DNA of 64,000 nt from JBFMFH01 sp040752275 (GCA_040752275.1 JBFMFH010000002.1:1-64000), one strand, 5' to 3'; counted from the first letter of the stretch, positions 27,129 to 40,273 are shown. Numbers and translations are program-made. The notes: generated by a model not told the origin, from the sequence alone.

Positions 27129-28396
27129 TCCCCCTTGGCCTGTTCCTGCTCGCATGCCTGGCCGTGTATCTGGGCGCGATCGGCGCGGCTTTCGCCGTGC
27201 TGATGCGCCTGTCGCTGCGTCTCGTCGCCGAGCGGAGCGGACGGTCGGTGCGCTTGGGCGTCTATCTGGACGACCCGATTCTGCTGTTCCTGCCGGTCCG
27301 GGCCTCTCTCGGGGCCGTGCACGTCCTGGTCACGCTCGGTATCGTTCGTCTCGTCGGACTGGGTGGAATCCAACAGGTGCTCGGCGTCATCCTGACGATT
27401 GCGGCCTTCGTGCTGCTGTTCGAGCACCTCATTCCGTACCTCATCGTCCGGCGCGACCCCGAGCGCGTGCTGGATCTACTGCTGCCGTCCTTCGACTTTC
27501 TCGTGCGCGCCATGTGGCCCTTCGTCTCTCCGCTTCGCCTCGTGCTTGCACCGCGCGTGGAGCGAGAACCCGTACCGGCGGGGATCGACGTCGAAGAACA
27601 GCAGGTGGCAACGACCGCGTACCTCCAGGCGGGCGAACAGGAGGGCCTGATCGAGCGGGACGAGCGCCAGCTCCTGCAATCGATCGTGGATTTCGGGGAT
27701 ACGCTCGTCCACGAAGTGATGACGCCGAGGCCGGACATCGTGGCGATCAGGGCGTCGGCGACGCTCGACGACCTGCGCGCGTTCTTCCGCGAGCAGGAGT
27801 ACTCGCGGATTCCCGTCTACACCGACTCGCTCGACGTCATTGTCGGCTTCGTGTTCATCAAGGACCTCATGCGGCTTCGGGCCGACCAGCCGGGGGACGC
27901 GCCGGTCACGACGCTCGTGCGCCCGGCCCACGTCGTGCCTGAGACCAAACGGGTTTCCGAGCTGCTGCGCGAGTTCCAGCAGCAGCAACTGCAGATTGCG
28001 ATCGTGGTCGACGAGTACGGCGGCACCGCGGGCCTGGTCACCCTCGAAGACCTGCTCGAGGAGATTGTGGGCGAGATCCGCGACGAGTACGACGTCGAAA
28101 CCGAGTCGATCGTCGAAGAGGACGGCGGCGTCTTCCTGGTGACGGGCAAGGCTGATGTCGACCGCGTGGCCGAGCGGCTGGGGATTCGCATCGAGGTCGA
28201 GGGTTTCGAGACCTTCGGTGGCTACATCCTCGCGCGCCTGGGCCGCGTGCCCGGGACCGGCGAGGTGTTCGACATCGACGATCTCAACGTCGAGGTCGTC
28301 GATGCGGAGCGCCGCCGCGTCATTCGGCTGCGCGTGCGCCGCCGCCCGGCCGAGGTCTCGGGTGCCGGGGTAGCGGCAGGACCATCCGGGACATGA
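27125..28396 (+). CDS. CNNM/CBS-domain membrane protein (CorC/HlyC family)
   Basis: A 423-residue protein with an N-terminal membrane region of about four hydrophobic stretches, then LLQSIVDFGDTLVHEVMTPR leading into a pair of CBS domains (YSRIPVYTDSLD, QLQIAIVVDEYGGTAGLVTL) and a C-terminal CorC_HlyC domain (YILARLGRVPGTGEVF). Members are implicated in magnesium or cobalt efflux and are commonly next to ybeY and era, as here. The term hemolysin in older annotations is historical. Start is a GTG overlapping ybeY's stop. Confidence 0.92.
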   Translation: MIPLGLFLLACLAVYLGAIGAAFAVLMRLSLRLVAERSGRSVRLGVYLDDPILLFLPVRASLGAVHVLVTLGIVRLVGLGGIQQVLGVILTIAAFVLLFEHLIPYLIVRRDPERVLDLLLPSFDFLVRAMWPFVSPLRLVLAPRVEREPVPAGIDVEEQQVATTAYLQAGEQEGLIERDERQLLQSIVDFGDTLVHEVMTPRPDIVAIRASATLDDLRAFFREQEYSRIPVYTDSLDVIVGFVFIKDLMRLRADQPGDAPVTTLVRPAHVVPETKRVSELLREFQQQQLQIAIVVDEYGGTAGLVTLEDLLEEIVGEIRDEYDVETESIVEEDGGVFLVTGKADVDRVAERLGIRIEVEGFETFGGYILARLGRVPGTGEVFDIDDLNVEVVDAERRRVIRLRVRRRPAEVSGAGVAAGPSGT

Positions 28397-29283
28397 GATG
28401 CGGCCTGGTTGCGCTCGTCGGCCGGCCCAACGCAGGGAAGTCGACCTTGCTGAACAGGTTGGTCGGGACCAAGGTGGCCATCGTCTCGGACAAGCCGCAG
28501 ACCACCCGTAACCGCATCGTTGGCGTGCGCAACGCGCCCGGTGCGCAACTCGTGTTCGTCGATACCCCCGGCATCCATCGGCCCCTCCACCGGATGAACG
28601 TGCGGATGGTGGACCTGGCCGTCCAGAGCATGACCCAGGCCGACGTCGTCTGCGTCGTGGCCGATGCGACCGGCGCGATCGGCGGTGGCGACACCTACCT
28701 GGCCGACCTCGTGAGTCGGGTTCCGGCCCCGGTCGTGCTGGCGCTCAACAAGGTCGACCTGGTCGAGAAGCCGGCCCTGCTGCCGCTGATCGACCGGTGG
28801 TCGGGAATGGCTCGCTTCGCCGATCTCGTGCCAATGTCGGCTCTGACGGGAGAGCAGGTCGATCGGCTCGAACAGGTGCTCATCGGGCACTTGCCGGAAG
28901 GCGAGCCGTTCTACCCGGACGACTACGTAACTGACCAGCCGGAGCACGTATTTCTGGCCGAAATCGTCCGCGAGAAGGTCCTGGCCCACACCCGGGACGA
29001 GCTGCCGTTCTCGTCGGCGGTGCTGGTGGACCACATTGATGAAGCGGACGAACGGGGCCTGGTTCGCGTCTACTGCACGATCTTCGTTGAGCGGGACTCC
29101 CAGAAGCCCATCGTCATCGGCCGGGGCGGGAGCATGATCCGGCTGATCGGCACGGAGGCCCGGCAGGAGATGGAGCGGGTGCTCGCCGCCCGGGTCTTCC
29201 TGGACCTGCGCGTGAAGACCAAGGCCGGCTGGCGAGAGGATTCCCGCCTGCTGGATCAGCTTGGCGTGGTCGAAGAGGACTGA
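28393..29283 (+). CDS. era: GTPase Era
   Basis: A 296-residue GTPase with G1 GRPNAGKST, G3 DTPG, G4 NKVD, and a C-terminal KH domain containing IVIGRGGSMIRLIGTEARQE. It binds the 3' end of 16S rRNA and monitors 30S assembly. Position behind ybeY and the CBS protein is typical. The ATG overlaps the preceding stop (ATGA). Confidence 0.97.
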   Translation: MRCGLVALVGRPNAGKSTLLNRLVGTKVAIVSDKPQTTRNRIVGVRNAPGAQLVFVDTPGIHRPLHRMNVRMVDLAVQSMTQADVVCVVADATGAIGGGDTYLADLVSRVPAPVVLALNKVDLVEKPALLPLIDRWSGMARFADLVPMSALTGEQVDRLEQVLIGHLPEGEPFYPDDYVTDQPEHVFLAEIVREKVLAHTRDELPFSSAVLVDHIDEADERGLVRVYCTIFVERDSQKPIVIGRGGSMIRLIGTEARQEMERVLAARVFLDLRVKTKAGWREDSRLLDQLGVVEED

Positions 29284-29326
29284 CGCGGGATAGAATGGCC
29301 CCTGACCCGTTGTTGTCCGCCTGGCG

Positions 29327-30091
29327 ATGCCGCTCTATACGACCGAAGCGCTCATCCTTCGCACCTACAAGCTCGGCGAAGTCGATCGCATCGTCGTGTT
29401 CCTCACCGAGGATCGGGGCAAGCGCCGCGGCGTGGCCCAGCGCGCGCACGGGCCGAGGACCCGTTTCGCGGGCGCGCTCGAGCCGATGACCCGGGCCGGC
29501 GTGGCGTACTTCGAGAAGGAACGGCGGGAGCTGGTGGCACTGAACTACGCGGAGCCGATTGCATCGCCCTTGAGGGCGCCCCGGGGCGGCGGGATTGAGT
29601 ACGCCGGGTATTTCGCGGAACTCATTGATGAGTGGGCTCCTGAGGCCGACCCGAACGAGAAGTTGTACCGGCTTGGCTGCGGCGTCGTGGACGCCATGAC
29701 TCACGGTGTGCCGATCGAGCCGCTGGCGCGGTACTTCGAGTACTGGCTCCTGCGGCTGCAAGGTGTCTACCCGTCGACGACGGCCTGTGCCGGATGCGGT
29801 GGTCCCCTCGGACGCGATGCCCGCGGCGGTGCGGTGCTTGGCGCCGGGGACAGGCACTACTCGTGCCCGGCTTGCGTGCGGCCCCGCGGAACCCGGGCGC
29901 TGGTGCTCTCGAGCGAGGCGGTCCGGTTCATCGGCGCGCTCGGCGGGCTCGCTCCGGTAGCCGTTGGGCAACTGGGCGCATCGGAGCAGGCGATTCGCGA
30001 ACTCGAGGCGGCGCACCGGGAGCTGATTGCGACGCACCTCGAGAAGGAACTGAAGTCGGTCCGCGTTCTGAGGGAACTGCGCGGGCACTGA
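29327..30091 (+). CDS. recO: DNA repair protein RecO
   Basis: A 254-residue protein with an N-terminal OB fold (MPLYTTEALILRTYKLGEVD), a helical domain and a zinc site formed by CAGCGG and CPAC. It loads RecA with RecF/RecR at gaps. A TAGAAT -10 box at 29291-29296 suggests a promoter of its own in the 43-bp gap after era. Length and motifs are normal. Confidence 0.95.
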   Translation: MPLYTTEALILRTYKLGEVDRIVVFLTEDRGKRRGVAQRAHGPRTRFAGALEPMTRAGVAYFEKERRELVALNYAEPIASPLRAPRGGGIEYAGYFAELIDEWAPEADPNEKLYRLGCGVVDAMTHGVPIEPLARYFEYWLLRLQGVYPSTTACAGCGGPLGRDARGGAVLGAGDRHYSCPACVRPRGTRALVLSSEAVRFIGALGGLAPVAVGQLGASEQAIRELEAAHRELIATHLEKELKSVRVLRELRGH

Positions 30092-30113
30092 CCCGTAACC
30101 CTGGCAACGGCCA

Positions 30114-31010
30114 TTGAGCATTCAGACCTTTCAAGACCTCATCTCGACGCTCTCGCAGTTCTGGGCCTCGCGCGAGTGCCTCGTCCAGCAACCGCTGGAC
30201 CTCGAAGTCGGAGCCGGCACCTCGAGCCCCGAGACGCTGCTGCGGGTCCTGGGCCCGCGACACTGGAACATCGCCTACGTCCAGCCGTCGCGGCGGCCCG
30301 ACGATGGGCGGTTCGGGGAGAATCCGAACCGCCTCTTCAAACACCATCAGCTCCAGGTCATCCTCAAGCCCTCTCCCGACGAGGTCCAGCGCATCTACCT
30401 CGACAGCCTCGAGGCGTGCGGAATCGACCCGCGCGTTCACGACATCCGGTTCGAAGAGGACAACTGGGAGTCACCGACGCTCGGGGCCTGGGGTATCGGT
30501 TGGCAGGTGATGCTCGACGGCCAGGAGATCACGCAGTTCACGTACTTCCAGCAGGTCGGAGGCCTCGATCTCAGCCCGGTTCCCGTGGAGATCACGTATG
30601 GCCTGGAGCGGATCGCGATGTTCCTCCAGAAGGTGGACAACGTCTACGACCTGCAGTGGGGACACGGCGTGACCTACGGCGACGTCAGGCTCCGGGACGA
30701 GATCGAGCAGTCGAAGTACTCCTTCGGGGCCGTGGACATGCCGCGCGACGAGTTCGTGGCCCTGCACCGGAGTCTCTTCGACAGGTACTTCGACTTCTCC
30801 CAGGTGCTCGTGCAGTCCGGGCTGGTGCGCCCCGCGCTCGAGCACTGTCTCAAGTGCTCGCACCTGTTCAACGTCCTGGATGCGAGCGGCGGGATTGGCG
30901 TCACCGAGCGGACGGCCTATATCCTCCGGGTCAGGCAACTGGCTGTGGCCATCGCTCGGACGTATGTCGAGCAGGAGACCCGCGCCGCGGGGGAATCGCC
31001 GCGCGCGTGA
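30114..31010 (+). CDS. glyQ: Glycyl-tRNA synthetase alpha subunit
   Basis: A 298-residue catalytic subunit of the heterotetrameric bacterial enzyme. TFQDLISTLSQFWASREC at the start, WNIAYVQPSRRPDDGRFGEN and NRLFKHHQLQVILKPSP are diagnostic. The TTG at 30114 gives the family N-terminus and is used as the start. glyS follows 68 bases later. Confidence 0.97.
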   Translation: MSIQTFQDLISTLSQFWASRECLVQQPLDLEVGAGTSSPETLLRVLGPRHWNIAYVQPSRRPDDGRFGENPNRLFKHHQLQVILKPSPDEVQRIYLDSLEACGIDPRVHDIRFEEDNWESPTLGAWGIGWQVMLDGQEITQFTYFQQVGGLDLSPVPVEITYGLERIAMFLQKVDNVYDLQWGHGVTYGDVRLRDEIEQSKYSFGAVDMPRDEFVALHRSLFDRYFDFSQVLVQSGLVRPALEHCLKCSHLFNVLDASGGIGVTERTAYILRVRQLAVAIARTYVEQETRAAGESPRA

Positions 31011-31078
31011 CGTCGCCGGCCGCGAGGCTCGATCGTGCGGCGTGAACGCCGGCGAGCTCCGGAGGTCATTGGTACGGT

Positions 31079-33325
31079 ATGGATCGCGAACTCGTCATCG
31101 AAGTCGGCTGCGAGGAAATCCCCGCCGGCTGGCTGCCGTCGCTGACCGCGCAGATCGGCGAGCGGACCGCCGCTCGGCTCGCCGCGGCCCGCCTGGACAG
31201 GCAGTCGCCGGTCGAGACCTTCAGCACGCCCCGGCGGTTGACCGCCCGCGTGGCCCAGCTGGCCGAGCGGCAGGCCGACCTCGAGGAGCTGCTGATGGGG
31301 CCCGCCGTCCGGGCGGGCTTCGCGGCTGACGGATCGCCGTCGGCGGCCGCGGCCGGGTTTGCCCGCAAGCAAGGGGTGGACGTCGGGGATCTCGAGCGGG
31401 TCGAGACGCCCAAGGGGGAGTACCTGGCCTTCCGGAAGAAGGTCCGCGGAAGGCCCGCCGCCGACGTGCTGCCCGGCGTCCTGGCCGGCGTCCTGCGCGA
31501 TCTGTCGTTCCCGAAGCAGATGCACTGGGACGCTGAACTGGACGACGGCCGCGGCGAACTCCTGTTCGGCCGGCCCATCCGCTGGATTCTGTTCCTGTAC
31601 GGCGGGCGTGTCGTTCCGTTCGTCATCGGCCGCTCCGGCGCGGCCCAGTCCCCCCTGGTGCAGGACATCCGTTCGTCGGCGGTCACCTTCGGGCACCGCT
31701 TCCTGACGACAAGCGGACGACCGGGCCGTGCCCTCAAGGTGCGCTCGTTCGACGAGTACCGAGCCAGGCTCAGCGAGAACTTCGTCATCCTCGACCGCGG
31801 GGAGCGACATGCGAAGATCGCCCGCGAGCTCGACGCGCACGCGAAGCGGCTGGGCGGACGCGTGAGCACCGCCGCCGCCAGGGAATCGCGGCTGCTGCAG
31901 GAGGTGCCCGACCTCGTCGAATACCCCTCGGTGCTGGACGGGGCGTTCGCGCCCGAGTTCCTCGAACTGCCCGAAGAAGTGCTGGCGACCACGATGATTC
32001 ATCACCAGCATTTCTTCCCTGTCGTCGACGAAGGCGGCCGGCTGCTGCCGGCGTTCCTGGCCGTCGTCAACACGGAGCCGCCGGACCGGACGATGATGGC
32101 GCGGAACTTCGAGCGCGTCCTGGTTGCGCGACTGCGCGATGCCCGCTTCTTCTGGGATGCCGACCGCCGCGTGCCGCTCCGATCCCGGATGTCGCGGCTG
32201 GACACGGTGCTCTTCCACAAGCGGCTGGGATCCTACCGGGCGAAGGCCGAGCGCATCGAGCATCTCGCCGGATGGGTTGCCGGCGAGGTGCTGGGTGTGC
32301 CGGAGGCCGTGGACCACGCGAGAGAGGCGGCCCGGCTGGCCAAGGCCGACCTGGCGACCGACATGGTGCGCGAGTTCACCGAGCTGCAGGGCACGATGGG
32401 GGGCATCTACGCTCGGGAGGAGGGGCGGCCCGCGGCGGTGTGGCGGGCCGTCTATTTCCACTACCTGCCCGTGGCCGTGGAGCCGGACGCCGCGCCGGCC
32501 CGGGCCGACGTGGCCGGTGCCGAGCCCGTGTGGGCGGCCGTGGCCATGGCCGACAAGCTCGACACCATCGTCGGGCTGTTTGCGGCCGGCGAACGTCCGA
32601 CAGGGACGCGCGATCCCTTCGGATTGCGCCGCCAGGCGCACGGCCTGCTGCGGCTCATGGTCGATCTTCCCGAGCTGACGGGCCTCGACGTGGCCATGCC
32701 CGTCGATCGCCTGCTCGACGAGTCGCGGGCCAGGATCGGTGAGTTGCCGGCGGACGACCGGTCGGATCTCGGGAATCTCGTCGAGGATCCACCAGCCTGG
32801 AAGCCGGCCGCCACGGCCTTCCTCGTCGAGCGATTGCGCTACCTGTTTGAGCAACGCGGCTACGGCCACGATGAGTTGAACGCCGTGTTCGCCGGCCGGA
32901 CCGGGGTGCCCGATCCCATCGACGTGCGGCGGCGCCTCGAGGGTCTGAAGGCCGTCCGCGGTTCCGCCGACTTCGAGGCCCTGGCCGTGGCGTTCAAGCG
33001 CGTGAAGAACCTGTCGCGCGAGCTGAAGGGGGAGCCGGTCGATCGGCTCGACCGGCTCACCGAGCCAGCCGAACTCGCGCTGATGGCCGAATTCGATTCC
33101 CGATCGACGGCGATGAGGCAGGCCATCGCCGCGCGGGCGTACGAACACGCCTGCCGTCTGGCGTCGGGGTTCCGCCCGGTGGTCGATCGATTCTTCACCG
33201 ACATCTTCGTCATGGTCGACGACGAAGAGCTGCGGACCCAGCGGCTGAGCCTGCTGCGGCGGATGCACGAGCTGCTGCTCGAGCTGGCGGATGTTTCCGA
33301 GATTGCCCCCGAGACGGAGTCATAG
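31079..33325 (+). CDS. glyS: Glycyl-tRNA synthetase beta subunit
   Basis: A 748-residue subunit with VIEVGCEEIPAGWLPS at the N-terminus, an HD-like region with TMIHHQHFFPVVD, and a C-terminal anticodon-binding domain ending in LSLLRRMHELLLELADVSEI. It supplies tRNA recognition for GlyQ. The length is slightly above the typical 690. ppdK begins five bases after its stop. Confidence 0.97.
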   Translation: MDRELVIEVGCEEIPAGWLPSLTAQIGERTAARLAAARLDRQSPVETFSTPRRLTARVAQLAERQADLEELLMGPAVRAGFAADGSPSAAAAGFARKQGVDVGDLERVETPKGEYLAFRKKVRGRPAADVLPGVLAGVLRDLSFPKQMHWDAELDDGRGELLFGRPIRWILFLYGGRVVPFVIGRSGAAQSPLVQDIRSSAVTFGHRFLTTSGRPGRALKVRSFDEYRARLSENFVILDRGERHAKIARELDAHAKRLGGRVSTAAARESRLLQEVPDLVEYPSVLDGAFAPEFLELPEEVLATTMIHHQHFFPVVDEGGRLLPAFLAVVNTEPPDRTMMARNFERVLVARLRDARFFWDADRRVPLRSRMSRLDTVLFHKRLGSYRAKAERIEHLAGWVAGEVLGVPEAVDHAREAARLAKADLATDMVREFTELQGTMGGIYAREEGRPAAVWRAVYFHYLPVAVEPDAAPARADVAGAEPVWAAVAMADKLDTIVGLFAAGERPTGTRDPFGLRRQAHGLLRLMVDLPELTGLDVAMPVDRLLDESRARIGELPADDRSDLGNLVEDPPAWKPAATAFLVERLRYLFEQRGYGHDELNAVFAGRTGVPDPIDVRRRLEGLKAVRGSADFEALAVAFKRVKNLSRELKGEPVDRLDRLTEPAELALMAEFDSRSTAMRQAIAARAYEHACRLASGFRPVVDRFFTDIFVMVDDEELRTQRLSLLRRMHELLLELADVSEIAPETES

Positions 33326-33330
33326 ATCCC

Positions 33331-36114
<2,784 letters not shown>

Positions 36115-36123
36115 AGTGGCGCC

Positions 36124-37086
36124 ATGGTCGACATCTACGTCCATCGCAACGGTCGCACCACCCGCGAGACGACCCTCGACCCCGCGTGGCTGCGCCCGGA
36201 TGCTGGCGCAGTCACGTGGGTCGATTTCGTTGACGCCACGGGCGATGAGTTCGGTCTGCTCGCCGACCCGTTCCGCTTCCACGCCCTCTCCATCGAGGAC
36301 GCGACGGCGGAATCCCACCATCCGAAGATCGAGACCTACGACGGCTACCTCTATGCGATCCTCCACGGGATCGACTCAACTGCCGAGGAGCTCGCGACCC
36401 ACGACGTCGACTTCTTCCTCGGACCGAACTACCTGGTCACGGTGCGCGACGGACGGTCACGCTCGTTCCCCGAGGTGGCCGGGATCTGCCTCCGGAACGA
36501 ACGCGTGCTCGCTGAGGGACCGGCGGCGCTCATGCACAGGCTGCTCGACACGATGGTCGACCACTACGGCCCGGAGGTCGATCGAATCGAGGAACGGCTC
36601 GACGCGCTGGAGGACGCGATCCTCGAGTCGGTCGACAGCCGCGAGACGACGCGCCAGATCCTGGCGTTGAAGCGGGAGGTGACCGCACTTCGCCGCGTGA
36701 TCCTGCCGCAGCGCGACGTGATGGGGCGACTGGCCCGCCGCGAGTTCGTCCAGGTCAGCGATGAGGTCGCGTACCGGTTCCGCGACGTACACGACCACGT
36801 CGTCCGCGTGGCCGATGAAGCGCTCCTGTTCCAGGACCGCATCACCGCCATGTTCGAGGCGTATCTGTCGAACGTGTCGAACCGCCTCAACGAAGTGATG
36901 AAGTTCCTCACGATCCTCTCTACCGTATTCCTTCCGCTGACCGTCCTCACCGGCGTCTACGGGATGAACGTGGTTCTGCCGCACCTGCCTGGCGGCGACG
37001 GCGCGCAGTTCTGGTGGGTGCTCGCACTGATGGGTCTGCTTTCAGCCGGGATGCTGGGGATCTTCCGCCGCAACCGGTGGCTGTAG
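36124..37086 (+). CDS. corA: CorA-family magnesium/cobalt channel
   Basis: A 320-residue channel with a large cytoplasmic N-terminal domain (HALSIEDATAESHHPKIETY), a long coiled helix and two C-terminal membrane helices flanking the selectivity motif YGMNV. The last residues are basic (RRNRWL), as in other CorA proteins. Expected to form a pentamer in the inner membrane. Confidence 0.93.
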   Translation: MVDIYVHRNGRTTRETTLDPAWLRPDAGAVTWVDFVDATGDEFGLLADPFRFHALSIEDATAESHHPKIETYDGYLYAILHGIDSTAEELATHDVDFFLGPNYLVTVRDGRSRSFPEVAGICLRNERVLAEGPAALMHRLLDTMVDHYGPEVDRIEERLDALEDAILESVDSRETTRQILALKREVTALRRVILPQRDVMGRLARREFVQVSDEVAYRFRDVHDHVVRVADEALLFQDRITAMFEAYLSNVSNRLNEVMKFLTILSTVFLPLTVLTGVYGMNVVLPHLPGGDGAQFWWVLALMGLLSAGMLGIFRRNRWL

Positions 37087-37090
37087 CGAC

Positions 37091-38875
37091 ATGGGCCGAA
37101 TCACGCGCCTGTCCCCGGAACTGGCGAACCAGATCGCGGCCGGCGAGGTCGTCGAGCGTCCCGCCTCCGTCGTCAAAGAGCTGGTTGAAAACAGTATCGA
37201 TGCCGGTGCCACGCGCACCGTCGTGGCGGTCGAGATGGGCGGCAAACGCCGGATCCGCGTGGAAGACGACGGGTCGGGCATGGAGCCCGGCGACGCCCGC
37301 CTCGCACTCGAGCGGCACGCGACGAGCAAGATCGCACGAGCCTCGGATCTCGAAGCCATTGCCACCATGGGGTTCCGCGGCGAGGCGCTGCCGTCGATCG
37401 CGTCGGTGTCGCATTTCGTCCTTCGCACGCGCCCGGCGGACATGGTTGCCGGCACGGAGATCACCGTCAACGGCGGCACTCTGGCGTCGGTGACCGAAGT
37501 CGGCATGGCGCCCGGGACCATTGTCGAGGTAGACGATCTCTTCTACAATCTCCCGGCTCGGCGCAAGTTTCTGAAGTCAGACGTTGCCGAGACCACCCAG
37601 GTCTCGCGCATGGTGACGCTGCTTGCCCTTGGGCATCCCGAAATCGGCTTCACCCTCACCAGCGGCCCGCGGACGCTCGTGCAGTGCCCGCCGGTGGCCA
37701 GTGTGGCGGATCGGTTCTACCAGCTCTACGGCGATCGGAAAGACCTCGTGCCGGTCCGCACCGAGGCGGGTGGCCTCCGCGTGTTCGGCTACGTGGCGGC
37801 GCTCACCGAGCAAGGACCGGTCCGGGGCGTCCAGCAGTTCTTTGTCAACCGGCGGATCGTCAGGGATCGGACGATTGCCCACGCCGTCAGCGCCGCGTAC
37901 GCGAGCGCCACCGCCAAGGAGCGCAGTCCGGAGGTGTACCTGTTCCTGGAGCTGGCGCCCGACACCGTGGATGTGAACGTGCATCCCACGAAGGCCGAGG
38001 TGCGATTCCGTCACCAGTCGCTCGTGCACGAGGTCGTGCGCAGGGCCGTACAGGAAGCGGTGGGGGAGGGGCCGGCCCCCGAGCTCACCCTGGCGGCGCC
38101 CGCCGGCGGGGCCTCACCCGCCGCCAGCCTGTCGCTGCCCAACCTCATGTCGGCCTTCCAACGGACCGAGACCAGTCCGGGGAGGCCGGCGAGCCCGCTC
38201 ATGCCCCCGCCACCTCCGTCGCTCGGCGGTCCCGCGGTGAGGTTCGAAGACCGGGGCGCCCAGGGAGTCGGCCGCGAGCCGGCGACGGCCGTGCCCCTCA
38301 AGCCGCTGGTGCCATTGGGGCAGTTCCGGAACACGTACATCATCGCCGTCGACGAGGAGGGGATTGCCGTCATCGACCAGCACGTGGCCCACGAGCGCGT
38401 GCTCTACGAACGCGCCATCGCCAGGCTCTCGTCGGGCGCCCTCGAGAGCCAGCGGTTGCTCACGCCGCTGCTGCTGGACGTGCCGCCCGAAGCGCGTGAG
38501 GTCCTGCTCGGCCACACCGGTGAACTGCACCAGTGCGGCTTCGAGGTCGAGGACTTCGGGCCCTCCAGCGTCAAGGTGACGGCTATGCCGGTTCTGCTCG
38601 GGCGCGATGAGGGCGCCGAAGCGCTCCGGGCCCTGTCGGCGGATCTCGAGCGGCTCGGCGGCCGCGCTCCCGTCGAAGATCACCTGCGCCAGATCGCCGC
38701 GACCATGGCCTGTCATGCCGCCGTCAAGGCACACGACCCGCTGACCCACGAGAAGATGGTGCACATTCTCGAAGAACTCCGCGAGACCGCCTACTCGACC
38801 GTCTGCCCGCACGGACGGCCGGTCATGCTGCGGCTGTCCCGCCGCGAAGTCGAGAAGAACTTTCAACGGATCTGA
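37091..38875 (+). CDS. mutL: DNA mismatch repair protein MutL
   Basis: A 594-residue protein. The GHKL ATPase domain has ELVENSIDAGA, DDGSGM and MGFRGEALPSIASV; the linker at about 350-400 is Pro/Ser rich; the C-terminal dimerisation domain has DQHVAHERVLYERA, which fits the DQHA(X)2E(X)4E endonuclease motif with Val for Ala, and the late CPHGRP metal motif. It is therefore probably an endonuclease-type MutL, expected where MutH is absent. It converges on rarA. Confidence 0.96.
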   Translation: MGRITRLSPELANQIAAGEVVERPASVVKELVENSIDAGATRTVVAVEMGGKRRIRVEDDGSGMEPGDARLALERHATSKIARASDLEAIATMGFRGEALPSIASVSHFVLRTRPADMVAGTEITVNGGTLASVTEVGMAPGTIVEVDDLFYNLPARRKFLKSDVAETTQVSRMVTLLALGHPEIGFTLTSGPRTLVQCPPVASVADRFYQLYGDRKDLVPVRTEAGGLRVFGYVAALTEQGPVRGVQQFFVNRRIVRDRTIAHAVSAAYASATAKERSPEVYLFLELAPDTVDVNVHPTKAEVRFRHQSLVHEVVRRAVQEAVGEGPAPELTLAAPAGGASPAASLSLPNLMSAFQRTETSPGRPASPLMPPPPPSLGGPAVRFEDRGAQGVGREPATAVPLKPLVPLGQFRNTYIIAVDEEGIAVIDQHVAHERVLYERAIARLSSGALESQRLLTPLLLDVPPEAREVLLGHTGELHQCGFEVEDFGPSSVKVTAMPVLLGRDEGAEALRALSADLERLGGRAPVEDHLRQIAATMACHAAVKAHDPLTHEKMVHILEELRETAYSTVCPHGRPVMLRLSRREVEKNFQRI

Positions 38876-38914
38876 GACCAGGGACCCGGGGGCCAGGGAC
38901 CGGATCCCGGCTCC

Positions 38915-40273
38915 CTACGTATCCCTGCCCTTCCGTCGCTCCTCCTTGAGCGCTCTCCACCCGTCCAGCCGCCGCTTCAGCTCCTTCTCGAACCCCCTCG
39001 TTGTCGGCTCGTAGTAGGTGCGGCCACGCAGGGCCGGCGGCAGGCATTCCATGCCGGTCACGGCGTCGCGATCGTCGTGGGCGTACTCGTAGCCCCTGCC
39101 GTAGGCGAGGTCCTTCATCAGTCGCGTCGGAGCATTGCGCAGGTGCAGCGGCACGGGCTCGGCCTTGTCGTGATGTGCATCGTCGGCCGCGCGGAGGTAC
39201 GCCGAGTAGACCGCGTTGCTCTTCGGTGCGGTGGCCAGATAGGTCGCAGCCTGGGCGAGGGCCGTGTTGCCCTCCGGCATGCCGATGAAGTGGACGGCGT
39301 CCTTGGCGGCGACTGCGACCTGCAATGCCTGCGGATCGGCATTGCCGACATCTTCGGAGGCGAACCGGACAAGCCGCCGGGCGACATACAGTGGATCCTC
39401 GCCGGCCTCGAGCATCCGCGCGAGCCAGTAGACCGCGGCGTCTGGATCGCTGTTGCGCAGCGACTTGTGCAGCGCGGAGATGAGGTTGTAGTGCTCCTCG
39501 CCCGCGCGATCGTAGAGCAACGCGCGACGCTCGATGGACTGGCGCAGAAACCCCTCGTCCACCACGTGCACGCCGTCGACGATGGGCGCGGAGAGGGCGG
39601 CGAACTCGAGCAGGTTCAGCGCCACGCGGGCGTCGCCGTTGGCGTAGTTCGCCATCGCGTCGAGCGCGCCTGGCGTAACCTGCAACGACAGTGCGCCCAG
39701 CCCCCGTTCGGGATCCGCGAGCGCCCGCTCGAGCAGCGCCCGCAGGTGCGCCGGCTCGAGCGCCTGCAGCACGAACACCTGCGAGCGCGAGAGCAGGGGA
39801 GCGTTCACCTCGAACGACGGGTTCTCGGTGGTGGCGCCCACGAGGATGATGTCGCCCGCCTCGACCCGAGGCAGAAACGCGTCCTGCTGCGCCTTGTTGA
39901 ACCGGTGGATCTCGTCGACGAAAAGGATCGTGCGGCGGCCCAGCCGCTGCCGGACGCGCTGGGCCTCGGCCATGACGGCCTTGATCTCCTTGATGCCAGA
40001 CAGCACGGCGCTGAACGCCACGAAGCGCGCCTTCGTCGTCTCGGCAATCAGCAGCGCCAGACTGGTCTTGCCGCTGCCGGGCGGGCCCCAGAGGATGACG
40101 GACTGCAGCAGGTCCCGCTCGATGGCCTCCCGCAGCGGGCGCCCGGGCCCCAACAGAACGTCCTGGCCGACGTATTCGTCGAACGCGCGCGGGCGCATCC
40201 GCTCGGCCAGGGGCGCCCGCGAAGGGGGGCCGTCCTCGCCAGGCTCGTCGAATAGCCGGAGATCGTTTGTCAT
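38915..40273 (-). CDS. rarA: Replication-associated recombination protein A (AAA+ ATPase)
   Basis: A 452-residue RarA/MgsA-type clamp-loader-like ATPase. The N-terminus has RPRAFDEYVGQDVLLG, Walker A WGPPGSGKTSLALLIA, Walker B LFVDEIHRFNKAQQDAFLPR and sensor 1 GATTENPSFEV; the C-terminal domain ends in YYEPTTRGFEKELKRRLD. It acts at stalled replication forks. The start at 40273 overlaps the stop of the methyltransferase gene (ATGA); the much longer upstream frame is a shadow of that gene. Confidence 0.95.
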   Translation of the reverse strand: MTNDLRLFDEPGEDGPPSRAPLAERMRPRAFDEYVGQDVLLGPGRPLREAIERDLLQSVILWGPPGSGKTSLALLIAETTKARFVAFSAVLSGIKEIKAVMAEAQRVRQRLGRRTILFVDEIHRFNKAQQDAFLPRVEAGDIILVGATTENPSFEVNAPLLSRSQVFVLQALEPAHLRALLERALADPERGLGALSLQVTPGALDAMANYANGDARVALNLLEFAALSAPIVDGVHVVDEGFLRQSIERRALLYDRAGEEHYNLISALHKSLRNSDPDAAVYWLARMLEAGEDPLYVARRLVRFASEDVGNADPQALQVAVAAKDAVHFIGMPEGNTALAQAATYLATAPKSNAVYSAYLRAADDAHHDKAEPVPLHLRNAPTRLMKDLAYGRGYEYAHDDRDAVTGMECLPPALRGRTYYEPTTRGFEKELKRRLDGWRALKEERRKGRDT